Positions 1 through 9,462 of a stretch of DNA of 64,000 nucleotides are shown here, piece by piece. The stretch's first letter is position 1. Every line of letters starts with the position of its first letter. The translations under genes were made by a program, and so were the position numbers. Source of the stretch: Vitrella brassicaformis (Eukaryota; Sar; Vitrellaceae); assembly GCA_001179505.1 (NCBI GenBank), contig CDMY01000263.1:1-64000 (forward strand). The letters run 5' to 3'. A model generated the notes under the pieces. That model was not told the origin of the DNA. It was given only the letters and a program-made list of their open reading frames with translations, and did not search any database.

Positions 1-20
1 GGCGGCGGGAGGGCGGGAGC

Positions 21-668
21 ATGAGGTTGCTGCATGGCGACATGCACCCAGACAACCTCATGGTCACCGGCACTGTGGGCAGCGCTGAGAGCGCGCCGGC
101 CCTCGACATTCGGCACATCGACCATGAGTGCATCCATGAGGTTACGACGGAGCGGCTGCACTGTCAGGTGGGCACCCCCGATTGCTACGTGCCCCTCAAC
201 TACCGCCTCGCTCTCGCCCGAGACAAGCACTTCCAGCCCGACAGCCAAGGCACCGACAGCTACGGGGTGGTAGTGGGGGTGGCGTTCGCTGCCTTGGCTG
301 GCTATGAGCGGCTGGCCAGTCGCTTCCAGGGCTGGGCGGGACTGAAGCCGTATCCCCCGGGCAACTTCGTGAGCGTGTGGTCCGTGCCGAAGCGGCAGAT
401 CAAGAACATGCTCATGACCACGGAGGGCAAGAAGAAGCTGCTGGAGGGAGAGGGCCTGCGGATGGAGCAGCAGATGCACAACGGCATGATGCAGGCCATC
501 AACGCGGCCATCGAGCGGGAGGAGCGGGCGAGGACGGCCAGCAGAGAGGAGCTGAACGACCTGTACATCGCCAAGGAGTGCTTCTCCTTCGTCCGCCCCC
601 AGGAGGAGCCCTTCACCCAGCCCCTCGACACACTCATTGAGCGCATCGACCGCATCATCCAACAATGA
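21..668 (+). CDS. Protein-kinase-like protein, C-terminal part (5' end outside window)
   Basis: This is the last part of a gene that starts left of the window; the frame is open to the first bases, so the Met at 21 need not be the true start. The visible 215 residues carry HGDMHPDN, matching the kinase catalytic loop pattern H-x-D-x-x-x-x-N. IDHE follows where DFG would be, then GTPDCYVPL like the end of an activation loop, and TDSYGVVVGVAFAAL like helix F with its Asp and Gly. The DFG to DHE change keeps the metal-binding Asp. A charged, probably helical tail follows (EGEGLRMEQQMHNGM and on) and the frame stops at 666-668. The N-lobe is not visible, so activity and substrate cannot be judged. 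Aminoglycoside-kinase-like or other atypical kinase folds remain possible. Confidence 0.6.
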   Translation: MRLLHGDMHPDNLMVTGTVGSAESAPALDIRHIDHECIHEVTTERLHCQVGTPDCYVPLNYRLALARDKHFQPDSQGTDSYGVVVGVAFAALAGYERLASRFQGWAGLKPYPPGNFVSVWSVPKRQIKNMLMTTEGKKKLLEGEGLRMEQQMHNGMMQAINAAIEREERARTASREELNDLYIAKECFSFVRPQEEPFTQPLDTLIERIDRIIQQ

Positions 669-1222
669 GGCGCAGTCCGCCGCTTCCACGACGGCCATGA
701 GCAGCAGGCAGCCATCGGGGGCCTCGTGCATCAGCGGTTGCTGGCTGTGGCTGAGTCCAATGGTCTCAAATGCGACATGGTGGCACCGCTGTCTACATTT
801 TATATCAGTGAGGCTTTTGCTATCTTGAACCTGTCGCGCCCTTTTATGGCACATTCATGTGTGCCCAAGAGACCGTCTGGAGTCGATTGAGCTTAAAGAA
901 ATTCAGCTGTCCTCCTCCATGGTCCCCCTGCCCACGATGCATCCAACCATCCACTGATAGAAACCCATACAAGAGAGACGACACTTGATAAACCCAACGA
1001 CACGCACCACACAGTAACGAACGGGCCTCATATATAAAGAACCACAACGACCTACTGCCTCACCCGCCTCTCCCACCCGCCCCCACCAGCCCCGAACAAA
1101 TCACTCAGCCGTTTTGATCGCCCGCAGACGGCACACACGACAAACAAATACACCTCAAACAAATGCACCTAAATGCCTGTCTGTCGTATCTACCGGACAC
1201 ACTCCGGCATACACGGCCCTTA
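669..1222. other. Intergenic spacer between convergent genes
   Basis: This stretch lies between the 3' ends of the kinase-like gene and the P450 gene. It holds no convincing exon, only low-complexity CA-rich sequence near 1010-1170. No RNA gene was recognised. Confidence 0.5.
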
Positions 1223-3667
1223 TCAGATATCCTTCTTGCCCTCTTCCTTGTCATGGCTGTCCCGCTTGATGAACTTGACGCGCAGGCCATTGGGCTTCAG
1301 CACACCGCCGATGACTGCACCGCACCCAACACATCGTGTCCACACACAGAGAGGAGGGGACATGACCCATGCGGTGACCGACCAGAGAGAAGGTGCGTGC
1401 AGGCTTGGTGGCTTACATTCTGTCTCGTCCGTCTCGAGATGGTATCTCTGGCACAGCATGGCCATCGTCACCACCACCTCCTGACACACATACACACACA
1501 CACACACACACACATGTGAGAAACATACACCAGTTAGCCCTCCCCACACACCACAGACCTGCATGGCGAACCGCTGTCCGATGCAAGCCCTTGGCCCGGC
1601 CGAGAAAGGCGCGTAGAGAGCGTCGTTAGTCTTGTTGTCGCCCTTCCAGCCAGACTGTCCTTGCGGGTCCATTCGGTCCGGGTCGAAGACGTGTGGCTGT
1701 GGGTAGTGGGCGGGGTGGTGGTGCGGCATGATGAAGAAGGCAATCACATTTGTACCCTTGGGGATCTTCACACCACATATCTCGACGTCCCTGGACACAC
1801 GCAGGAAGACCGACCGCCGTCCTTCTGCAGACACGTGTGTGCGCGTGTGGGGGTACCTGACAGCCACGCGCTGGACGCCGCCAGGGCGCATTCGCAGAGC
1901 CTCCTTCATCACTTGCTGGGTGTAGGTCAGCTGGCCGTATGTGGCGGCACAGGGATCCTCACCCTGCACACACAACCGACACACAGACACAGGTGCGCAG
2001 CACCGATCAAAGGTTGGTTGAAACATAGTGTGTTTGGCAGCTCACCTGCAGCACTCGGTCTGCCTCTTCCTGCAGCCTTTTCTGCACCTGGGTGTTCTCA
2101 GGTCTGCCGACAAAGTACATGAGCCACGACAGGATGGTGGACGTCGTCTCGTGCCCAGCTGCAGACGCAGCAAGGAAACCGCCACAAACAATGCTGCAGT
2201 CACTGGGGGCATTTTGCCTGACGTGTGTGTGTGCTGCACTGCCAGCATACCGAGGAGCATGGTGAGTGCCTCGGATATGATGAGGTCATCCGGCAGCCGC
2301 TCGCCCGTCTCAGGATCCTTCGCCTGCACCAACCAAAACCACAACCACACAAGTTCTCCTTCAAACAAGGCCCTTCACATGCCAACTCCCTCGCTCCCAC
2401 CTTGATCATGGCCGTAACGAGGTCGCCCTTGTCCTGAGCCTGATCCCCCTTCTCAGCCGTCTCCTCCCTCCTTCTGTCGATGAGCCTCTGGATGGTGCTG
2501 CGAATCTGACGAATGGTCCGCAACATCCGCACTGTGGGCGGCAGCGGCAGGTAGTCCATCAGCCGGCCAAGCAGCAACTTGCCAATCAGATACCTGCAGG
2601 CAGGGATGGAACGATTGCCATCATTATTGACTGAGTGCACCTATTTCATTCTCTTCTGGTGGCAAGGGGGAATGATACCCATAGTTCGCCGTGAAGAGGT
2701 CCTTCCACACCGAATGCATCCACTCCCTGTCGAGATCGCTCCCAAACATCCCGTCGATGACCACGCCAAGCGCCAGGTGCCCAAACAGATCCACAGCGAT
2801 GGTCGATGGGTTGCCGCCCTCATCGACAGTCCACCTGACGCTGCTCCCCTTGGCCTCGGTGTCGTCATCGGCGGTGTCCTTCTGGTTGCGGCGTTTTTCG
2901 ATGAGGGCGATGGTCTTGTGGACCTGCGCCACTGTGGCCGGCAGCGCCACGTCACGGATCTGGGCGTAGTGGAAAAGCGGTGTCAGCAGCTTCCTCTCAT
3001 GTCTGAAACACCGCACATATCACTCTCCAGTCGATGGCTTTGCCGTCTGGTCTCGTCATGCCTAACATACCTCCATTCGTCACCCTCTGACACCACCAGT
3101 CCCTGCGGTATGATGCGGCTAATCATGTTCTTGAATGTCTCGGGCTTGACAAAGTCCACAGTGTCGCGCGAGGTGACCTGCCGAACGGCCTCAGGACTCA
3201 TCGCCATGACTTCGTGGCTGACACACACACACAGAGAGAGAGAGAGGGAAGCCGCCATACGTATCTATCCACATGCACTTGGTGACAGAACAGAGTGCTG
3301 CTCTCCCACCTCCCTGAGACGTTGATGCCGGCATACACCAGGTCAGGACAGCCGCCCTCCGCACTGTACAGCTTCTGCATCCTCTCCCAGGTCCTGACAC
3401 ACACACACACACACGCACACGCGAAGTCCTTCAGCCGTTTGTCCCGGAGCGGCTGTATGTCACCGTGACTGACCTTTTCAGGCCGCTTCGCTGGTCGAGT
3501 GCCTCCAGAGTAGCAAGGCCGGTCCATCTGGACGCCATGCTGTGTCTGATGGCACGGTATCTGTAGCGAGTCAGATATGCGAGGAGGAACCGCAGGAACA
3601 GCTGGATGACGCCAGCGGCCAACAGGCCGAGCAGAGTCCATCCAGTGAGTGTCAGGATGACCCACAT
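1223..3667 (-). CDS. Cytochrome P450 monooxygenase, multi-exon
   Basis: A heme-thiolate monooxygenase of the P450 superfamily, probably anchored in the ER membrane. The first exon (start ATG at 3665-3667) encodes a hydrophobic anchor, WVILTLTGWTLLGLLAAG. Later exons give the I-helix oxygen-binding motif AGHETTST (2135-2161), the K-helix ExxR motif as KEALRMR (1886-1909), a PERF-like FDPDRM, and the heme loop FSAGPRACIGQRF with the Cys ligand (1566-1612). All hallmark residues are present, so it should be active. About nine introns split it, and several have TG-rich 3' ends read on the minus strand. The stop is at 1223-1225. The closest group looks like the CYP4/CYP97-type long P450s, but substrate and family cannot be fixed from sequence alone. 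It shares a 144-bp spacer with NPRL2, which points to a bidirectional promoter. Confidence 0.88.
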
Positions 3668-3811
3668 GGCTGCCTTCAGAGCGCGAAGAAGCCAGATCTT
3701 TGATTCGATCCCCTCCGGCTAAGCTCGCAATCAAGCTCGCAATTTGTGTGAAAAAAGATCCGCCTGTGGAAGGCCTTCAGAGGGCCGTGTATGCGCGTGT
3801 GAGGGAGCGTG
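3668..3811. promoter_or_regulatory. Divergent promoter, P450 / NPRL2, with two AAGCTCGCAA boxes
   Basis: This 144-bp spacer separates two genes transcribed away from each other. It holds two exact copies of AAGCTCGCAA at 3721-3730 and 3733-3742, 12 bp apart. They sit 54-75 bp upstream of the P450 ATG and 70-91 bp upstream of the NPRL2 ATG. The same word recurs in the other divergent spacers of the window. Its role as a promoter element is inferred from position and recurrence. Confidence 0.6.
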
Positions 3812-6311
3812 ATGAGTTCAGATCATCCCGAAAGCCACGGCGGCGGTGGTTTCATCTACGCACTCATGTACTGCAAGTTTGACCAGGAGAAGGGACCGAG
3901 AATCGTGTGCACAGACCCCCCGGGGTGACCACAACGCACCCACCAACACATCGGGATGAATGCTTCCATTTTTCCTGTGCTGTATGTTGGTGTTGGTGGT
4001 GGGTCAGTGTGTTCGAGGGTCAGTTCCACCTGATATCAAAGTACTTCCTCCCCAACCGCGAGATCAACGGCAAAGTCATCTCAATGTATGCTGCACACAC
4101 ACAAACGGACACAGACATGTGCACCCAATCGGGAGCAGCCGACACACTGTTTTGTGTGTGTGTGTGTGTGTGATGTGTAGGCGATTGGACCACTGGCGTG
4201 TGATGGGTGTGCCGATGCAGATAGAGGGCCACACGTACTCGAGGAACAACTTCCAGTACGTCCTCTGCCTCATCGTCGACGCCACCGAGAAGGCCATACA
4301 CGTGTTCCGATCCATCGCCATACACATCGCCGCCATCTTCCACTCTCTTGAGGTGGGGGGGGTGAATGACAGACAGACAGACAGACAGACAGACCACGTG
4401 CAGGAATGTCTGTCTGTCTGTGTGTGTGTGCCATCCATCCCATGTTGTTTGTTGTGCAGACTGAGGTGAGTTTTCTGTCGCAGATCGAGAATGAGGATTG
4501 GATCGGCCGGACGCTGCACACGCTGAGGCGGCAGCTCAACAGCCACAGGCAGGGAGAGCCCACCATTTGCCACCTGCACATTGGTACGGACACACACATT
4601 GACTTGGCAAACACTCGTGCAGTGCGTGGAGTGCGTGAGCCCATTGATCCCTTGCCGATCCTCAGACTCATGGAACAACGTTTGCTTCGTGGCCCGCCCC
4701 ACACACGAAGCGCCGCAGGACATATCCATCGCTCAAGTGCGTGAGCGCGCCGCCAAAACACTCACGCACAGAGGACATCCCGTGTGGCATTCATTCTGTT
4801 CAGGTGCCCTTGCCGCTGGTGGAGCTGACGCAGCTGGTGTGTGGCGGCGGGCAGATGGGCAGCATGCACCTCGACCTCGACCTCACCCTCATGCAAGTCA
4901 GTGGAAACAAATGTGTATGGAGCCAACTAACTAACAGCTGTGTGTGGAATGCCTGGCCTGGCAGGTTCTTCCCTTCATCGACGGGATGGCGTCGGTCCGG
5001 GACATTGCACGTACGTACGTGAGTGACCTAACTGACCAACTCACGAATGAGCTCATGCGTCAGTCAGTCAGTCAGTCATTTGTGTCTGCGTGTCTGTCTG
5101 CACTCACTGCCCGGCAGGTCGGTGTCAGGTGGAGGAGAACGACGTCAAGAAGTGTCTGCAGCACCTGCTCTACTACGGACTCATCAAAATGATCGACACT
5201 TTCGCCGTGAGTGAGCCAACCAAACCACTCACCCACAGGTGTCAGTCATGTGTTTCATGCTGGCCGGCTGCAGATGACCAACATATATCGTTTGAATGCC
5301 CATAGCTTCCTGACGTGCTTCGCCGACCCCGCCATACGCAAGCAGGCGCCCGCCTATGTGGTCGGCGGCCCATCAGGTGCGCTGCGCGACGGACGAAACC
5401 TCAATCGTGTGTGTTGATGGATGCACGGCGATTTAGAATGCTCTCTGTCTGTCATTGCCTACTCATTTTCGCCACAGTCGAGAAGAGTCTGGCTGCCAAG
5501 GGAGGTGCGCACCAAGGCACTATGCATTCATCAGTCCGTCTTTAATCGATCCATGCGTGTGTGTGACCATGTCTGTCTGTCTGTCAGTTCGTCCCATCCC
5601 GGTGTGTCTGCTGCAGCGCCTCTACTGTGACATCCGCGAGTCGGGCACTCACGTCAAAACAGGGGTGGGTGGGTAAAAGAACCCACACACACAATCACCA
5701 GGCCAGCCAGACAGACAGGCAGACATGCACCTGTCCTGTCCTGTGCATGCCGTTACTTCCTGACAGGATCTCAACGACTTCTGCAGCCGCAACGCTGCCC
5801 TGCTGTCGTCCTACGGCCTGTCGCCCCGGCACCTCATCGCCTTCGGCCGCAGACACGGATTCATCGACCGGGTGCATGAGTACCCCGTCATAACAACTGC
5901 GGCCAGTGGCGGTGCTGCTGGTGGTGGGGGGGCTGGTGCGAAAGGCGCCAGCACTGGGGTGGGGGAGAGTGACAGCAGGGACTCACGGGCCGCCAAAGTC
6001 AAGAGGTAGGTGGGTCAGGGGAGGGAGGAAAGCTGTATGCGCGCAGGACTGGATGGTGGATGTGTGTGTTGGTCGTGGTGTCGCTGACTGCAGTATGTGT
6101 GAGGGTCGGCACCACCTCGACTACATCCAGACCGTCATGGGAATGGACAGACAGGTGTGAATGCACACACACACACATCCATGGATGCCATATGGACTTA
6201 CTGAGTGAGACACTGAGGACGGACGTGTGTGGTCATCAGGGTGTGATGGATCTGCTGGATGCCGTCAAGAGGGCCGACCCCTCCATGTCACTGGTGTGGA
6301 TTCGGGCGTAG
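3812..6311 (+). CDS. NPRL2: NPRL2/NPR2-like GATOR1 subunit
   Basis: Nitrogen permease regulator 2-like protein. In animals and fungi this is a subunit of GATOR1 (SEACIT), the GTPase-activating complex that restrains TORC1 when amino acids are scarce, acting at the lysosome or vacuole. The N-terminal longin-type region reads FIYALMYCKFDQEKGPRIVC. Next come HLISKYFLPNREINGKVIS and IEGHTYSRNNFQYVLCLIVD, both clearly NPR2-like. Central exons include LPFIDGMASVRDIA and VKKCLQHLLYYGLIKMID. The 3' exons include LSPRHLIAFGRRHGFIDRVH and a final VMDLLDAVKRADPSMSLVWI, matching the winged-helix end of the family. The start ATG is at 3812, 145 bp from the divergent P450 start, and the stop is at 6309-6311. 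About ten introns interrupt it, several with CA-rich 5' and TG-rich 3' arms (for example 4086-4180). Confidence 0.88.
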
Positions 6312-7714
6312 ATTGTACAGACAGATGGATGGATGAATGGATGGTATGGTGCCATCATTGTGTGTGTGTATAGTAGAGTCAGTGCTGTCTCTGTGATGCA
6401 CGTAAAGACAGACGAGTGGACGACACGTGCATTGCATTGCTGGACTTACATAATACGCCGTGAACAAGGCAGCCTTGCACGCCAGCAGCCAAGGAAGCCA
6501 CATACGGAGGTCCACACCAACATGCACACACGCCAACCTAGTGTCTGCACGCACACACAAACGACAGACAGACAGACAGACAGACGGACGGACGGACAGG
6601 CAGCCATGCAGCCATACACACACATTCACACACATTCACACACACACACACGCACGCAGCCAGACGAACGGACGAAAAACGGCCACCGGGCATGAATTCA
6701 TTTGTCGTCAGCAAGGGGATGAGTGAGTGAGTACGCAAGGCAGTCAGTAAGTGTCCTTCTTAAATTTATCGACTGAATTGTTCGATTCACCCACCGATCT
6801 CTCTCTGTTCGCAACGCATCGCATCAGCAGATAGGGGGACAAGGCAAAAAAGCAAAAAAGGGGACCGGCAAATTTGCTGGTGCATTGTCCCCCTCGTGCA
6901 ATCCTTTCTCACCAGCCAACCAACCAATACACAGTTAACTGTGTATTGGTTGGCTGGTGAGAAAGGATTGCACGAGAGAGACAATACAACAGCAGCCAGC
7001 AAGGAATGGGGTGTGTATGTCGGATGGGCAGCCAGGCAGGTAGCACACAATACGTCAGTCAAGACAGCACAAACAGAATGGCCCTGATGTCGGATTTCGT
7101 ATGGTGGTTGGTCCTGATGAAGCCGAGCCGACTGGTGTGACGTCACCTCCTTGGCACACCACACCGGCCAGCCTCGTCGAGGGCAGCCACCGTGTCGAAC
7201 CCGGCAAAGCACACGACACTTGGCAAGATGGCTGCAATGCACCGATGGAGGGATGGACCTGGCCTGCCCCAAATCTGTCTGCCGCCTACTCCACTCCCAC
7301 TGCTTAAAAACAAAAGCGGGCGGAAAGATGTTTTGATGCTTGACAGACAAAGAGACGCTATCTATCTATCTATGTGAACAAACGGCCTGGCTGATGAACG
7401 GACGGGTGGATGAACTGACCGACGGACCGACCGATACACTGTCTGACTGACCTATACCACCCACCAGTCAGTCAATATCTATGTATGTATGTATGTATAT
7501 ATGTGGATGGGGTATGTATGGTATGTACGCAACGCACACGGACAGACACATACGGTGTGTGGTTATAAGGTGTACATACATAACATACATACCTCACACA
7601 CACAGTCGGCCTGCCTGCCAGCCAGCCATTTAGCCCGCCCTGCCTGCATACTGACTGACTGACTGATAAAACCCAACCTCTGTCCGCCTCATTCGCCCAT
7701 CTCCCATCCATCCC
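6312..7714. other. Intergenic region between convergent genes, with a large palindrome
   Basis: This stretch lies between the 3' ends of NPRL2 and the coiled-coil membrane gene. It is rich in simple repeats (GACA, TG/CA, GTAT, GACT) and holds one outstanding structure, the palindrome listed separately at 6875-6994. I see no credible exon and no recognisable RNA gene in it. Confidence 0.5.
6875..6994. repeat. Near-perfect palindrome (~120 bp, no loop)
   Basis: The centre is AGTTAACT at 6933-6940. From the centre outwards 40 bp of arm pair perfectly, except for a 4-base CAAC slip in the left arm at about 6917-6924. Beyond that the pairing continues to about 6875/6994 with only four mismatches. 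There is essentially no loop, so it would form a long RNA hairpin or a DNA cruciform. It lies between two convergent genes. No transposase or target duplication is visible. Confidence 0.9.
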
Positions 7715-9032
7715 TCACTGTCTCTGTGTGGCCTGCTGCCCACTAGACCCCCCGCCAGACCCCTTGCTCTTGGACTGGTCGTTGTAGTATCTCTTCTTCC
7801 CGCCCTTGCCGTTGCCCTTCGGCCCCGACGACCCCTGACCACCACCGCCGCCGCCACTGCCCCTGCCCTGCACTGCCGACCGCTTGGCGCACCCCATGCA
7901 CCGGCACACCGAGCAGAGGGTGCAGGTGAGCAGCTTCCAGCCGAGCCGCAGGGGGATGAGCCAGAGGAGGTAGGCCATGAGGCAGAAGTAGATGAGCGAG
8001 AGGGCCTTGTCTGGCAGACTGGGGGGGATCAGCGGCCGCAGGTCGGGGTACGCCAGGAAGAAACCGCTGCCGTCAAGAACTGCACACATGGACGCACGCG
8101 CACACACGCACACACACACACAAGTATTTAGGCAACCATGTCTGTGTGGGCTGGGCTGTGTGTGTGTGTGGTGTGTGTGTGTGGCTACCTCGTTCGATGG
8201 AGTTGTTGAGTTTGTCGAGGAGCGGCTGGCCGTGCGTCGCTTGCAGCTCCTGCGCCTTGGTGGCCGCCATGCCGGCATACTGCAGCGATCGCACCTTGAT
8301 GGTCTCCACGTGGGGGGCCATCTTGTCACTGTAGAACTTGCTCGCGCCCTGAAACACACACGCGAAGACAGACAAGCCAGCAGGCAAAAGCGATGTGGTG
8401 CATACACACAGAGGCACCGAGATCTCTTCGTGCCTGCCTCCGTTACCTACCGCGAGTTGTTTCTCTGCCATGGCGAATAGGGGCCTGACGGTTCCGGACA
8501 CAGTGGTCATGACCATCTCGACCTTCTCTGGCGGTATGCGCTGGCTGACGGCATCGAAGGCGTACTTGCCCACAGACAGCACCACCAGGCAGATCTCGCT
8601 CGCGTCATCCCACAGTTGGTCCAGAGAGTACAGGTACTCGTCAGACGCACTCTTGCCAGGCGCCGCAGCGGCCATGGTCTGCTCCATGTCGCTGATCTCC
8701 TTCTTGGCCTGGCCCAGCTTGTTCTCGAGGGAGGCGATCTTGGCGGCGTCCTGCTCGGACGCCTTGCTGGCGGCTGCCTTGGTCTGGGTCACGAACTGCT
8801 CCAGTTCGGTCTTCTTGTCCTCGAGCAGTTTCATCTGCGACTTGAGCTGCTCCTTGAGCTCCTTGTTGGCCTTCTTCTCGCTCTCGAGGGCGGTCTCCAG
8901 CTTCTGACGCTCTATATCGAACTCCTTGGCCTGGGCTATTTCGGATGGGCAAGACGGCGGGGCGTCGTCCTGGGCGGCGGCGGGGCACGCCACGAGACAT
9001 ACCAGCGCGCATAAGATGATGAGGGACCGCAT
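7715..9032 (-). CDS. Secretory-pathway coiled-coil membrane protein, unknown function
   Basis: Not recognised by family. Starting at the ATG at 9030-9032, the protein begins with a clear signal peptide (SLIILCALVCLVACPAAAQ), so it enters the secretory pathway. About 100 residues of charged heptad-like coiled coil follow (KKANKELKEQLKSQMKLLED and on). Then comes a globular helical part (SLDQLWDDASEICLVVLSVG). After two introns (about 8353-8450 and 8080-8188) there is a transmembrane segment, LSLIYFCLMAYLLWLIPL, and a Cys-containing juxtamembrane stretch. The tail is Gly-, Lys- and Ser-rich and stops at 7715-7717. The inferred topology is a lumenal or extracellular coiled coil with a short cytosolic basic Gly-rich tail. 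Its start faces the P4-ATPase start across 430 bp. Confidence 0.75.
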
Positions 9033-9462
9033 GGTGGGATGGCGGCACTCAGAAGGTGATGATAGACAGACGGCGAAGCAGTGACGCAGATTCGCAGACG
9101 GGCACCTGCGCCCGAGTGAATGGCAGCTGAGAATGCGAATCACACGCGCATAGGGGAGAGAGAAAGCGATCGGCAAGCTCGCAAAAGTGTTCGCATGCCT
9201 CCTTGTTGTCTTGAGACGTTCTCCGTTCCGCGTCAGGCCGAGTGAAGGTGTTCATGTCGATGAAACGCAGTGGACAGCCACTTATTGCTCTGTGAGGAGG
9301 TTCCAGCCTGCGACGAGTGATCATTCTGCTGATTCTCATCGTTGAGAGGCTATCGAGTGCACCAGCGCATCAGTCGAGGCTGGCTTGGTGAGGCCCCCAT
9401 TCGGCTTTATCGTTCAAGGGACTTCTGGGGCAGCAGCTGTGGTTGTGTGACCAGAGGGTGTG
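9033..9462. promoter_or_regulatory. Divergent promoter region with AAGCTCGCAA box
   Basis: This 430-bp spacer lies between the coiled-coil membrane gene (minus) and the P4-ATPase gene (plus). An exact AAGCTCGCAA is at 9175-9184, followed by a partial TTCGCATG at about 9190. The P4 ATG at 9463 is directly preceded by an in-frame GTG, so ATG was chosen as the start. Confidence 0.5.

Noticed and set aside
4370-4425. GACA/CTGT tandem array as a CRISPR
   Set aside because: Tetranucleotide microsatellite without spacers, in a eukaryotic intron.
7170-7220. tRNA-like T-loop (GGGTTCGACA on the minus strand)
   Set aside because: No matching D-arm, anticodon arm or acceptor stem could be built around it.
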